Assembly (NCBI RefSeq): GCF_001548095.1
Contig: NZ_AP014815.1
Span: 2,851,656-2,915,655, forward strand
DNA length: 64,000 nt
Reading direction: 5' to 3'
DNA from: Geminocystis sp. NIES-3708
Lineage (GTDB): Bacteria > Cyanobacteriota > Cyanobacteriia > Cyanobacteriales > Cyanobacteriaceae
A model generated the notes under the pieces. That model saw only the letters and a list, made by a program, of their open reading frames with translations, did no database searches and had not been told where the DNA came from. Shown one piece after another: positions 8,071-17,392 of the stretch; the first letter of the stretch is position 1, and every line of letters begins with the position of its first letter. Made by a program: the position numbers and the translations under genes.

Positions 8071-10692
8071 ATGATTAATCAGTGGCGAAATTGGTTAAAA
8101 TCTCAACATTTTGGAAGACGATCTATTTCTACTCGTTATGCTTTAATCGAAGCCTGTTTAATCGGGATTTTTTCAGCATTAGCAGCACTTTTACTTAAAG
8201 AAGGAATTAATTTATTAGGTAGTTATCGCTTAGAATTAGTAGATCGTTGGAGTGCGATCGCCATCTTACCATTATTTGGCTTAATTTTTGGTGGATTAGC
8301 AGGTTTTTTAGTGGAAAATGTGTCCCCAACGGCAGCAGGAGGAGGTATTCCCCAAGTCAAAGCGGCATTAGCTAGATACAAAATTCCCCTTTCTTTACGA
8401 GTAGCTGTAGTAAAAATTATAGGCACAATTCTGGTTTTAGGTTCTGGTTTAACTTTAGGTCGTCGTGCGCCAACTGTCCATATAGGAGCAGCTTTAGCTG
8501 GTGAATTAACTCGTTTTGTACCCACTTCTCCCGAACATCGAAGACAAATGATAGCGGCAGGGGCAGCAGCAGGATTGGCGGCAGGGTTTAATACGCCCAT
8601 CGCTGGGGTAATGTTTGTGGTAGAAGAATTGATGCGAGATATTTCTAATTTAACCCTTGAAACAGCTATTGTCGCCTCATTTACAGGGGCGGTAGTGTCA
8701 TTAATTTTACAATCTCCTAACTTAAAATTACCTGAAAGTATTATATCCATTGAGAATCTTACCTTTTCCCCTCACGAAATTCCTTTTTATCTGCTTTTAG
8801 GTATCCTCGCAGGAATTTTAGGGGCAATTTTTAATCGTAGTATCTTATTTAGCGTCAAGTGGAATGACAAACTAAAAATACCTTTATTCGTGCGTATTGG
8901 GGTAGCAGGATTAATTTCTGGCTTAATTATCGCCTCTTTACCGCCTTTTTTTCGGGATAACGCAGGATTAAAAGAGTTTGTGATTCGTGGAGAATTAACT
9001 TGGCAACAAACTGCCTTAGCATTTTTAGCTCATTACATCTTAACAATTTTAGCCGCAGGATCGGGTGCACCGGGAGGATTATTCGCACCAGCTTTGATTA
9101 TGGGCTCAGCTTTAGGTTATTTGGTGGGAGACTTTGAAGGCTATATTTCAGGCAGTGAAAGCATTTCAACTTTTGCCTTAGTGGGTATGGGGGCGTTATT
9201 TACAGGAGTTGTCAGAGTTCCCATTACAGCTATTATGATTGTATTCGAGTTGAATGCTAACTTTAATTTAGTATTACCCTTAATGATTACTTGTGCTGTA
9301 GCTTATATCAGTGCTGAAACTTTCGAGAATGGTTCTGTATATCAACATTTATTAAGCAGTATGGGTATTGAATTGCAAAAGGAAAATAACGATACTCAAG
9401 AGCATTTTTTAAGTCATTTAACCGCCGCCGACGTGATGCAACCTCAGGTAGAAACCGTTACCCCAAATCTATCCATGTCGGAATTATTGGAATTGATGAC
9501 AACATCCCATCATCGTGGTTTTCCCGTTGTCGAAAATGGTAATATCGTGGGTATTATTACTCAATCAGATTTAGTCAAAGCGGAAACTTTTAATAGTGAT
9601 ATTTCTATTGATGAAATTATGACAAGAAATCCTATCACCGTCAAAGCTGATGTTTCTCTTAGTGATGTGTTATATCTTCTCAATCGTTACCAATTATCCC
9701 GTTTACCCGTTTTACAAAATAATCGTTTAGTGGGAATTATCACCCGCACTGATATTATTCGAGTAGAGGTAAATGAGTTAAAAGCTGATGCCTTGACAAA
9801 ATCTCAACCTGCTTATACAGTTTATAAAACTCGTTCACCAGCCACAGGTAAAGGGCGTATTTTAGTGCCAATAGAAGAAGATGACGATTTTCGTGCCTTA
9901 TCAAAAATAGCTCTATCTATTGCTCGTTATTATCAATATGAGATAGAATTTGTGCAGGTGATTAAAATAGCGAAACATCAAGATCCCAGTACAATCAAAG
10001 TCGATAAAAAAAATGCCCGACATCTCATGCAAAATTTAGAGAGAATGGGCAGAAAAGCGAAAATATCCGTACATACGAGCATAATAGTAGGACATTATCG
10101 CAGTCAGATAATTTTAGACATCATCAAACAACGACATATTAATTTATTAGTGATGGGATGGAAACAGAATTTTTATGGACAAGAATTCGTTTTTTCTCAA
10201 CTAATTGACAGTTTAATTAACAAAGCAACTTGTGAGTTAATTTTAATTAGATTAGGCAAAAATAAGCAGTTTTACCCTTATAATATAAATCCTCTGGGTA
10301 GCCTTTTAATACCAACGGCTGGAGGACCAAATATAGAAGAAGGTTTAAAATTATTACCAGCTTTTTTAGAAGTTTATAATCAAGAAAAATTACCACCAAT
10401 TTGGCTAACAAAAGTTTATCCACCAGAAGCAAAAGATTTTAATAGTAATCAACTTTATACTACTACGAAAAAATTGCAAAATTTACTAAATACAGAAGTA
10501 CAATCTTTAACAGTATGCTCAACTTCAGTAGTATCAGCAGTAATTCAATTAGCGGAAACTCAAAAATCAGAATTAGTTATTTTAGGTGCATCTCGTGATA
10601 GTTTATTAAAACAAGCATGGTATGGCAATATACCTGAAGCTATCACATCTAAACTGGATACAACGGTAATTATTATTCGTCTCCCTTCTTGA
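8071..10692 (+). CDS. ClC chloride transporter with CBS pair and two Usp domains
   Basis: An 873-residue membrane protein: a ClC core (about 1-440, ten or more hydrophobic segments), two CBS repeats (about 450-570, each with GIIT-Q/R-xDL-type ends) and two universal-stress-protein-like domains (about 590-725 and 745-873). ClC landmarks are AAGGGIPQVKAAL (selectivity loop), GRRAPTVHIGAALAG, FVVEELMRD and GSGAPGGLFAPALIMG. In the second the usual GREGP reads GRRAP (G130-P134), so the external gating glutamate is an arginine. The internal Glu pair in VVEEL is kept. CBS domains usually bind adenine nucleotides and Usp domains ATP, so the tail probably senses energy state. It is divergent from DUF309. 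Chloride transport itself is inferred from family. Confidence 0.9.
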   Translation: MINQWRNWLKSQHFGRRSISTRYALIEACLIGIFSALAALLLKEGINLLGSYRLELVDRWSAIAILPLFGLIFGGLAGFLVENVSPTAAGGGIPQVKAALARYKIPLSLRVAVVKIIGTILVLGSGLTLGRRAPTVHIGAALAGELTRFVPTSPEHRRQMIAAGAAAGLAAGFNTPIAGVMFVVEELMRDISNLTLETAIVASFTGAVVSLILQSPNLKLPESIISIENLTFSPHEIPFYLLLGILAGILGAIFNRSILFSVKWNDKLKIPLFVRIGVAGLISGLIIASLPPFFRDNAGLKEFVIRGELTWQQTALAFLAHYILTILAAGSGAPGGLFAPALIMGSALGYLVGDFEGYISGSESISTFALVGMGALFTGVVRVPITAIMIVFELNANFNLVLPLMITCAVAYISAETFENGSVYQHLLSSMGIELQKENNDTQEHFLSHLTAADVMQPQVETVTPNLSMSELLELMTTSHHRGFPVVENGNIVGIITQSDLVKAETFNSDISIDEIMTRNPITVKADVSLSDVLYLLNRYQLSRLPVLQNNRLVGIITRTDIIRVEVNELKADALTKSQPAYTVYKTRSPATGKGRILVPIEEDDDFRALSKIALSIARYYQYEIEFVQVIKIAKHQDPSTIKVDKKNARHLMQNLERMGRKAKISVHTSIIVGHYRSQIILDIIKQRHINLLVMGWKQNFYGQEFVFSQLIDSLINKATCELILIRLGKNKQFYPYNINPLGSLLIPTAGGPNIEEGLKLLPAFLEVYNQEKLPPIWLTKVYPPEAKDFNSNQLYTTTKKLQNLLNTEVQSLTVCSTSVVSAVIQLAETQKSELVILGASRDSLLKQAWYGNIPEAITSKLDTTVIIIRLPS
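8254..8261. repeat. HIP1 octamer
   Basis: GCGATCGC palindrome. Other copies found by eye: 16287-16294, 21978-21985, 23804-23811, 26268-26275, 40437-40444, 49021-49028 and 62946-62953. All lie inside coding sequence. The number is far above what an AT-rich 64-kb sequence would give by chance and marks the window as cyanobacterial. Confidence 0.9.
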
Positions 10693-10766
10693 GAAAAATC
10701 CAAGTAAAATAGGTTTTAGCTTATAATCTGATTTCGATCTAAGAATTCTTAATATAGGTAGATTTA

Positions 10767-11435
10767 ATGAGTAAAAATCCCACAAACAATAACTGTCAAT
10801 ATCTATATTTACATGGTTTTGCTTCTAGTCCCGAATCTACTAAGGCTCTTTATTTTTCAGAACAATTTCGACAAATTCCAATACCCTTAACCGTTATAAA
10901 CTTTAATGAACCAGACTTCGCTAATCTTAGCCTTTCTCGACAAATTGATCAAGTTAGTAACATTATCAATCATAATAACCAATCTAACTTTATTTTAATT
11001 GGTTCTAGTTTTGGCGGATTAACTACTAATTGGTTAGCAAATAAATATCCTCAAAATATCAAAGCTCTAATTTTACTCGCTCCAGCCTTTGATTTTTTTA
11101 ACCATCTCAAAAATATAATAAGTGAACAAATTCTTGAAGAATGGAAAAAACAAGGTTTTTTGTCTATATATCACTATGGCTATAAAAAAGAAATGCCCTT
11201 AAAATACCATTTTTGGACAGATTTACTTTCCTATGATGAATCTTCCATTAGTCACTCAATTCCGACTCTTATCTTTCATGGAATATATGACGAAACTATT
11301 CCCATTGAATCTAGCCGTAATTATATAAAAAAACATAGTAACGCCACTCTACAAGAATTAAATAGTAATCATAGTCTTAATGATTGTCTTTTTGTTATTT
11401 GGCAAGAATTACAGATTTTTTTGGAAGATAAGTAA
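10767..11435 (+). CDS. YqiA/YcfP-like alpha/beta hydrolase (esterase)
   Basis: A 222-residue hydrolase of the UPF0227/YqiA type. It opens with YLYLHGFASSPESTKA, typical of this group, then the nucleophile elbow GSSFGG, an acid in HGIYDETIP and a histidine in LNSNHSLND, which together give Ser-Asp-His. Length fits YqiA-like esterases. There is no signal peptide. The gene follows the ClC gene by 74 bases on the same strand and is convergent with the reductase gene. The physiological ester is unknown. Confidence 0.8.
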   Translation: MSKNPTNNNCQYLYLHGFASSPESTKALYFSEQFRQIPIPLTVINFNEPDFANLSLSRQIDQVSNIINHNNQSNFILIGSSFGGLTTNWLANKYPQNIKALILLAPAFDFFNHLKNIISEQILEEWKKQGFLSIYHYGYKKEMPLKYHFWTDLLSYDESSISHSIPTLIFHGIYDETIPIESSRNYIKKHSNATLQELNSNHSLNDCLFVIWQELQIFLEDK

Positions 11436-11461
11436 TGTTTATTAGTGACAAATTAGAGTAT

Positions 11462-12466
11462 TTATGAAATAATTAAAGCAATCTTACCAGTGACAGATCC
11501 ATTTTCAATTATTTTATGTGCCATAGAAGCCTCTGCTAAAGGGAAAGTTTGCTCTAGGTGTATAGTTAATTTTCTTGCATCAAACCATAGCGCACATTGT
11601 TCTAAAATTTTAGTTTGATGTTTTAATGCTTCTTTTAAATTCATTAATGCTGGTGTTAACATCAACTCTAAACTAATTCTTAAATTACGATTTCGGGCAG
11701 TTTTTAAATTTTCAATACTACAGTCAGGTTCAAGAATTGTCACCACATCACCGTAAACTTTTACCGCTTGACAAGTATCAAAAAAAGTCTTTCCGCCCAC
11801 AGTATCAAAACCCACATCGACACCTTTTCCTTGAGTTAAATCCATAATTGCAGAGACAAAATTTTGTTGTTTATATAAAATGGGATAATCTGCCCCTAAT
11901 TTACGCACTAATTTTTCTTTATCGGAATTACTAACAGTAGTTGCTATTTTTGCTCCTCTGAGTTTAGCTAACTGAATTGCAACATGACCAACTCCACCAG
12001 CTCCACCATGAATTAAAACAGTATCTTCAGAATTTAATTTTACCCTATCATATAACGACTCCCATGCTGTAATTAATGCTAAGGGTGCACAAGCGGCTTC
12101 AGGAAAGGATAATGATTTAGGCTTCATAGCTACATAATCTTGCTCAATGACGGCATATTGGGCATAATTTCCCGTATTCGGTTTTCCTAAACCACCAGCA
12201 CAAAAATAAACCTCATCACCACAGCTAAATCTTGTAACTTCTTTTCCAATACCCACAACAACACCAGCACCATCACAACCTAAAATTGCAGAAAAAGATT
12301 CAGGATAAAATGTACCACGACTACGGATTTTTGTGTCGATAGGGTTAATTCCTGCCGCTTTTAATTCTACTAAAATTTCTGTAGGCGTTGTTATTTGTGG
12401 AAGGGCGACTTCTGTTAATCGAAGTACATTAAAATCCCCTGCTTTAGTCATTAAAACTGCTTTCAT
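11462..12466 (-). CDS. Zinc-free MDR oxidoreductase, NADPH:quinone reductase-like
   Basis: A 334-residue medium-chain dehydrogenase/reductase. The N-terminal catalytic part has ELKAAGINPIDTKIRSRG and the GCDGAGVVVGIG motif; the Rossmann part has VLIHGGAGGVGHVAIQLAKL. The structural zinc cysteines are not present, so it belongs to the quinone oxidoreductase (QOR/zeta-crystallin) side rather than to classical alcohol dehydrogenases. It probably reduces quinones or activated alkenes with NADPH. It has its own upstream region and is not in an evident operon. Confidence 0.85.
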   Translation of the reverse strand: MKAVLMTKAGDFNVLRLTEVALPQITTPTEILVELKAAGINPIDTKIRSRGTFYPESFSAILGCDGAGVVVGIGKEVTRFSCGDEVYFCAGGLGKPNTGNYAQYAVIEQDYVAMKPKSLSFPEAACAPLALITAWESLYDRVKLNSEDTVLIHGGAGGVGHVAIQLAKLRGAKIATTVSNSDKEKLVRKLGADYPILYKQQNFVSAIMDLTQGKGVDVGFDTVGGKTFFDTCQAVKVYGDVVTILEPDCSIENLKTARNRNLRISLELMLTPALMNLKEALKHQTKILEQCALWFDARKLTIHLEQTFPLAEASMAHKIIENGSVTGKIALIIS

Positions 12467-12732
12467 AAATAATTTAAGTACTTATATTTAATGAACATCA
12501 GCATTATAAATCAATTACTATCAAGAAATATGGACAATATATTTGTTTTCGACTTTTGCTTTTTCCCATAGAATGATTAAATGCAGATGTAGCAAAAGAT
12601 GATATAGTATTACCTTTTCACGATTCTGAAACTCTTAAATTTACTGAGTTTACAATCATGATATGGCACTGCACAATCACTTAAATTAATCTCAATAATT
12701 ATTATTTAAATCTTCTAAAAAAGATAAAGACT
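12467..12732. other. Intergenic stretch with a short orphan reading frame
   Basis: This is the region upstream of the reductase and beyond the TnpB right end. Plus-strand bases about 12576-12684 hold a short frame that reads like a protein fragment (NADVAKDDIVLPFHDSETL, then a stop shortly after) without a start codon. I cannot assign it; it may be a remnant disrupted by the element. No promoter or structure was convincing. Confidence 0.2.
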
Positions 12733-12774
12733 TTGGCACTCCATCGGGCTAAAGCCACGAGGATTCTTGAGAAA
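12733..12774 (-). ncRNA. TnpB right end and probable omega-RNA 3' scaffold
   Basis: Directly downstream of tnpB on its strand is a compact hairpin, CCTCGTGGCTTTAGCCCGATGG (plus coordinates 12741-12762; stem CCTCG/CGATGG, inner stem GGC/GCC, loop TTTA), followed by AGTGCCAAAG. This arrangement is the usual right end of IS605-type TnpB elements, where the omega-RNA overlaps the gene's 3' end and the adjacent flank serves as guide. The exact edge, near 12733, is inferred. Confidence 0.5.
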
Positions 12775-14049
12775 TTAACTTAAACTTACATTCAAGTCAC
12801 TTATTCTTAAAGGGCTAGTCAAAAGCCCCTTACACACTTGGGAAAATCCCTCATGGTTACTTTTACGTCTTATATTCCATGCTGCATTCGCATCGGCATT
12901 AACCCTGATACCATCCTTTGATTCATACAATCCCCTTTTTACTCTTTTACCGCTAAAGGCATATTTAATAGTATGATCAGGATTATAGTCAGGAATAAGA
13001 TCATTGTCTAAAGCACTTGCTTTACTGGTATAAGATTCTTCCTGCTCTATGTACTGAATTCCATAAGTTTCACATAAAGATTTTAACTTCTCTTTTAACG
13101 AATAAAAAGGTATTTGAACAAAATTCTGATTATTCCTTTTTCCAATGTTAATATCTTGTTTCCAACCTTTGTTCGTCCCTACTATTAGAGTGCCAATATC
13201 TAACCTGAGACAATTTTCAATAATATATCTAGCTGTTTTGCTTAGATAATCTCGAATTTGATTATTCCTTTTTAATAATAATCGTCCTTGTCTTTTAGTT
13301 ACTCCTTTAGTACCTTGTTTGTCCTTGATTGATTGTAACTTAGCGTTTGATTTATTGTACCAGTGGTTATAACTTTTTAATTTGTGACCATCGATAATAA
13401 ACGATGCCCCATTGGTACTTACACAAGTTGCTAAATTATTAAGTCCCAGATCTATACATAAGGCATTGTCAGACTTAAACTCAACAATTTGTAGTTCTTC
13501 CTCAGTAATAAATTCTACCTCAAAAAACTGGCAATTATATTTAGGATGTATTCGTACTTCTTTTAAACTTTTATCAACTAATCTGTCAGGGAAAGGTAAT
13601 TTAACTTCACCATATTTAGCCTTAAACTCCCTAGACATAGGTACTTTAAAAAATCCATCTTTAACTTTAATTCTAGGGATAATTAAGCTAAAATAGCCAT
13701 CTTTTTTAAGGTAGCGTGGCAGAGATATTTGATTGAATCGGTAATTTCCAGACTTAGCCTTTTTAATTAAATTAAAAAACGAACGGAAACTTCTATCTAC
13801 AACTTTTAAAGTTTGTTGAGCAATATCAGTATTTAATAATTGATAATTTTCATTAGTTTTACATTGATGGTAATTCGATTCATAGCGAAGAAATGCTTTC
13901 TCAGCAAAAAAGAACTGCCTAACAGAGTATAGCCCTACATTGTAGAGGTTTTTTGACAACCTACACATTTCTTGTAGAGCTAAATACTCTGTTTGAGACA
14001 GTCCTCTAATTTTATTCTTCTGAGTTTTAAACATGGTTTTAGTTTTCAC
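12775..14049 (-). CDS. tnpB: TnpB RNA-guided endonuclease (IS605 family, solo)
   Basis: A 424-residue OrfB/TnpB. Visible RuvC parts: D200 in ALCIDLGLNNLA, the segment IGTLIVGTNKGWKQ, the acidic EQEESYTSK (E337/E338) and D386 in NADANAAWNI. Two things differ from ISDra2-like TnpB. The usual glutamate of the I-x-x-E-x-L strand is absent (VGTNKG). The CxxC zinc ribbon is replaced by SKASALDND and FSGKRVKRGLY. These are shared by a known subgroup, where the glutamate before SYTSK probably takes the catalytic place (inference). The frame is intact, so the nuclease may be active. No TnpA gene is present, so movement would need one in trans. Start is ATG 14049; ATG at codon 6 is an alternative. Confidence 0.88.
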   Translation of the reverse strand: MKTKTMFKTQKNKIRGLSQTEYLALQEMCRLSKNLYNVGLYSVRQFFFAEKAFLRYESNYHQCKTNENYQLLNTDIAQQTLKVVDRSFRSFFNLIKKAKSGNYRFNQISLPRYLKKDGYFSLIIPRIKVKDGFFKVPMSREFKAKYGEVKLPFPDRLVDKSLKEVRIHPKYNCQFFEVEFITEEELQIVEFKSDNALCIDLGLNNLATCVSTNGASFIIDGHKLKSYNHWYNKSNAKLQSIKDKQGTKGVTKRQGRLLLKRNNQIRDYLSKTARYIIENCLRLDIGTLIVGTNKGWKQDINIGKRNNQNFVQIPFYSLKEKLKSLCETYGIQYIEQEESYTSKASALDNDLIPDYNPDHTIKYAFSGKRVKRGLYESKDGIRVNADANAAWNIRRKSNHEGFSQVCKGLLTSPLRISDLNVSLS

Positions 14050-14109
14050 TATATTTTGATTATATATTGAGTAATAAGAGCTGTCAATATGGTAAAGTAG
14101 AAATATAAA

Positions 14110-14181
14110 GCCGCCATAAAAGTGCAGGGTTTCTAACCCAAGAATTTTGATGAGTTTGTATATTGGGTATAAAAGTGCGAA
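14110..14181 (-). repeat. Possible TnpB left end with hairpin and 10-base direct repeat
   Basis: Upstream of tnpB lies a hairpin GGGTTTCTAACCC (14127-14139), and the sequence ATAAAAGTGC occurs twice in the same orientation (about 14116-14125 and 14169-14178). The second copy also pairs with TTCGCATTTTAT at 14269-14280, an almost perfect 12-base inverted repeat. IS605 left ends carry subterminal hairpins of this sort, but I could not fix the target-adjacent motif. Confidence 0.35.
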
Positions 14182-14399
14182 TACACCTCAAAGTTGTCAG
14201 TTTTCATTGGAAGTATGGAGACTCTATCTCAAGAAAGATGTTACAATGATATTTCGGTTTCGGGGTAGTTCGCATTTTATAGAGAGAAAAGATTAATAGT
14301 GTTTTGGAAAATAATTTTTCAATGGCGATCACATCTAATCAAATGTAATAGAATATAGTTGCCTCAATAAAATAAAAGATCATAAAAAATACAAAAATT

Positions 14400-14490
14400 A
14401 TCTCAGGAAGAATCACCTTTAACCCTGAAATAATCAGAAGAAGGGCTCTTGTATTCGAAGAACAGATATTACTGCTGTATAAGTATTAAA
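14400..14490 (+). pseudogene. Possible remnant of a DUF433 antitoxin-like gene
   Basis: The plus strand between tnpB and nadK contains ISGRITFNPEIIRRRA followed by LVFEEQILLLYKY and a stop. DUF433 proteins begin with a very similar ITFNPEIMGGRA block and end with an EEIL-x-x-YP-L block, so this looks like an internally deleted copy. There is no start codon. The downstream bases 14530-14640 hold another short open piece (DENLQKLPDENIILKAMD) that I cannot assign. The rest of 14182-14650 shows nothing clear. Confidence 0.3.
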
Positions 14491-14650
14491 AATCTTAGTT
14501 AGTGATATAACAATTGATAAAATTACAGTTATTATTCCATACATCTGACAGATGAGAACTTACAAAAACTTCCCGATGAAAATATCATTCTAAAAGCAAT
14601 GGATAAAAGAAGAAACAAATCTTTTTGGGAATGGGGGAAAAATTCAATGA

Positions 14651-15568
14651 TTAGGGTAATTCTACAGATGTTGGTTTAGCTATGTGTGGTAAGCCCCAAC
14701 CTAATTTTTCTCTGAGGATACGGAAAAATTCAGGGGATTGTAAACGAATAAATTGAACATCATAAGGTGAGCGGACAATTTTGACTTGATCATCGGGTAA
14801 GATATAACAACCAGCATTTCCATCGACAACCATAACCATTTGATTAGGGGTAGCAGGATAAATGGTAACAGGTTCTTGATCAGAAAAAACTAAAGAGCGA
14901 GAAGCCAAAGAATGAGGACAAATAGGGGCTAGTTGAAATACTGGAACATCAGGAGTAACCACAGGGCCTCCTGCACTCAAAGAATAAGCAGTTGAACCTG
15001 TTGGAGTAGAAATAATAACTCCATCAGCAGCAATATCAACAGGAGAGTGTCTGCCAATAGCAATTTCAAAATGACACATACTGGTAAGAGGTTCTCGGTG
15101 AACTACCATTTCATTTAAACAAAGAGCTTCCCACAAAGAAGTTTGATCTCGAATCACTGTAACTTTCATCATCGAGCGTGTTTCTATCTCATATTTACCG
15201 CTTAAAACTTGTTCTAATGCTGTAGAAAGTTGATTTAGATAAATTTCGGTCAAAAATCCTAAATGTCCAGTATTGACCGTTAAAAGGGGAATGTTATGGG
15301 GGGCAACCTGTCGAGAAGCAGATAAAACTGTACCGTCACCACCTAAGACAATGGCGAAACTCATATTGTGATCAAATCCTTCGACAGCAATTTGTTCAAT
15401 AGGGCTATGACACACTGGACGATGAGGGTGTGAGTATCCTAAAATGCCAGCATAACCAGTAGCTAAATAAACTTGATAACCTTTACTTTCTAATTGCTTT
15501 TGTAGGTTTTCTGCTACTTGACAAGCAATAGGTTTTATATCGTTGTAAATAACGCCGATTTTGGGCAT
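14651..15568 (-). CDS. nadK: NAD kinase
   Basis: ATP-NAD kinase makes NADP from NAD, essential for photosynthetic reductant supply. The 305-residue product has the GGDGT motif (residues 76-80), [20 protein letters not shown] and the NAD-binding [21 protein letters not shown] block, all in the expected order. The ATG at 15568 is used; a TTG immediately before it adds one residue and is less likely. Cyanobacteria usually have two NAD kinases; which paralogue this is cannot be told. It stands alone, about 220 bases downstream of the DUF4346 gene on the same strand. Confidence 0.95.
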   Translation of the reverse strand: MPKIGVIYNDIKPIACQVAENLQKQLESKGYQVYLATGYAGILGYSHPHRPVCHSPIEQIAVEGFDHNMSFAIVLGGDGTVLSASRQVAPHNIPLLTVNTGHLGFLTEIYLNQLSTALEQVLSGKYEIETRSMMKVTVIRDQTSLWEALCLNEMVVHREPLTSMCHFEIAIGRHSPVDIAADGVIISTPTGSTAYSLSAGGPVVTPDVPVFQLAPICPHSLASRSLVFSDQEPVTIYPATPNQMVMVVDGNAGCYILPDDQVKIVRSPYDVQFIRLQSPEFFRILREKLGWGLPHIAKPTSVELP

Positions 15569-15789
15569 CAATATTTCTTCCTAGTTACAATGAAACTTTT
15601 AAGAATGTCTGTTAGGCATAGCACATTTATTGATTGTATTTTATCAGAAGGTGTGCGTTTTGAATATTGAATAGTAATAAATAGATGAAAAATCTGTGGG
15701 GGTGAATGATATTCACCCAATAATCTTTTAAACTTATTGTTTTTTTCGCAGTATATTAGCAAAATTTTGGGCAAGTGTAGAAATATTAA

Positions 15790-16173
15790 TTAATCTTGAA
15801 TATATTCTTCTCCTGTTTTTAAAGCCCATTCGGCACGCATAAATTCTCTCCCTAAATAAGCCGCATGATCTAACATACTAAGAGGACTTGATTGAGTTTT
15901 TTCTAGTAAATTAACACAAATTTCCTTTGCTGTTCTACCGATAAACGTTTGAGTTGGGATTCTAGGTTTACTATTGCCTTTACAAGCAATTACTTCTCCT
16001 GTATCTGGATCAACTGCTAACCCTTGATCATTTATGGCGTTTGTATAATGATCCGCACAAATTAATTCATCTTTTCGGTTTATATATATAATAAAGTATC
16101 CGTCGGGATCTAACTTTATATCTCTTTTCGACAATTCGTTATCTAATTCTGTTAATAATAAGGTAGTGATCAT
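15790..16173 (-). CDS. DUF4346 protein
   Basis: A 127-residue protein with the DUF4346 pattern: DPDGYFIIYINRKDELICADHY, GLAVDPDTGEVIACKG, FIGRTAKEICVNL and the C-terminal LDHAAYLGREFMRAEWAL. The domain is common in cyanobacteria, sometimes attached to dihydropteroate synthase-like proteins, but its role is not established. It is 18 bases after the ADP-ribosylglycohydrolase-like gene on the same strand, so the two probably share a transcript. Confidence 0.8.
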   Translation of the reverse strand: MITTLLLTELDNELSKRDIKLDPDGYFIIYINRKDELICADHYTNAINDQGLAVDPDTGEVIACKGNSKPRIPTQTFIGRTAKEICVNLLEKTQSSPLSMLDHAAYLGREFMRAEWALKTGEEYIQD

Positions 16174-16191
16174 CGTTAGTTTTTAATTTAA

Positions 16192-16986
16192 TTATCTTTT
16201 TTTATTGTCTATTTTTCCTTGCCATTGTGCAACTAATTTTTGTGTTAGTTGATTGATTTCAGCAATTTGTGAATTTAATTTTATTTGCGATCGCCATTGA
16301 TAAGGTATATGAATATAACCATGATATAAACCTAAGAAATATCCAGTCAAGATACTGGTGGCTTGTGATTGTTGCGAAAAATAAAGGGTTCTTTTTAAGG
16401 AACTTTCAAAATTATAAATAGTTGAAAAAAAAGCATATAAACTTTGATAAAGAGCAAGGGAATCTTCTGGAATATTTTGCTTAAATATTTTATCAACTTC
16501 TGTTAGTGGTTGACATTTAATAATCATTTGATTGATTAAAAGAAGATAGTCGTTTATGGTTTCATTTTTATTCTTTAAAGAAACAACACTGTCAAAAGTC
16601 ATTATTTTATTAGATTTTAACCCTTGGTTTAAGATAAGATTGATAATATTTATAAAAAGATTTATACTATTTAGGTTAACTTTTAAATCGGAATAATTAT
16701 TCCTAATAACAATTAGTTTTTCTGTATTTTGATAATGATAAATAATCCAAGGAAAAATACAAATAAGAGTGTCAATTGTTTCTAAATTTTTAATTTTATT
16801 GATGAATAAGTTTTGGTCATTTGTATTATTAACTATATTTTTTAAAATATCAAAAGTAATATTTAAAGGATAATCATAATCTAAGTTTATCAGATTTTTA
16901 TTGCTGTTTTGAGTTAATTTTTGTCCGATGAAAGCCGACACGAAACTACCCAAAATTTTATCCTGTGATAAATATATTAAAGTCAT
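16192..16986 (-). CDS. ADP-ribosylglycohydrolase-like protein, divergent
   Basis: A 264-residue helical protein. The N-terminal DKILGSFVSAFIGQKL and the C-terminal TGYFLGLYHGYIHIPYQWR resemble the start (G-x-x-G-A-x-x-G-D-A-x-G) and the end (GA-x-x-G-A-x-x-G-x-x-x-IP-x-x-W) of ADP-ribosylglycohydrolases. The aspartates that bind magnesium are not evident (QKL replaces DA-x-G), so catalysis is doubtful. It is a recurrent cyanobacterial variant. Probably in one unit with the DUF4346 gene downstream. Confidence 0.55.
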   Translation of the reverse strand: MTLIYLSQDKILGSFVSAFIGQKLTQNSNKNLINLDYDYPLNITFDILKNIVNNTNDQNLFINKIKNLETIDTLICIFPWIIYHYQNTEKLIVIRNNYSDLKVNLNSINLFINIINLILNQGLKSNKIMTFDSVVSLKNKNETINDYLLLINQMIIKCQPLTEVDKIFKQNIPEDSLALYQSLYAFFSTIYNFESSLKRTLYFSQQSQATSILTGYFLGLYHGYIHIPYQWRSQIKLNSQIAEINQLTQKLVAQWQGKIDNKKR

Positions 16987-17392
16987 TTTATCTTAAAAAT
17001 TGCTGTTATTTAATTGAGGGATCAAACATGAAAAGTAGAAATAATATTAACTATTCAATTAATCTAATTATTATTATTTATTGCTGATTTGCTATTCTTC
17101 ACCTTAACTAAAAATAATAGTTCAAATTAGCAACCTCAAAAATTAATCAGAAAGACGAGAAAAAGAATAACATCACAATTCTAAATTAGTTGTAAATTGA
17201 TTAAATTATGAAAAAAATAATCAAACTTTCGAGAAACATAGTATATAAATGCTAAGATCGAACATGTTTCGAGAATATTTTTGAAAACAAATGATTGAGG
17301 ATTTTTAAATCTCACCGTTGATATTAATCAATGGTTAAAATAAAAATATGATTATGTTAACAATTGATAATAGTTAAAATAAATAGATTTAG
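16987..17392. other. Gene-free divergent region
   Basis: AT-rich spacer between two divergent genes. A 9-base direct repeat TTTCGAGAA occurs near 17228 and 17269, possibly operator-like but unsupported. No credible coding frame or RNA was seen. Confidence 0.3.

Noticed and set aside
8223-8750. A 175-codon minus-strand frame opposite the ClC gene
   Set aside because: It is the antisense of a strongly conserved ClC core and is alanine/proline-rich as expected for a shadow frame.
15568-15774. A 68-codon minus-strand frame just upstream of nadK
   Set aside because: It begins with TTG, resembles no family, has skewed composition and its stop overlaps the nadK start; it looks like chance open sequence in a spacer.
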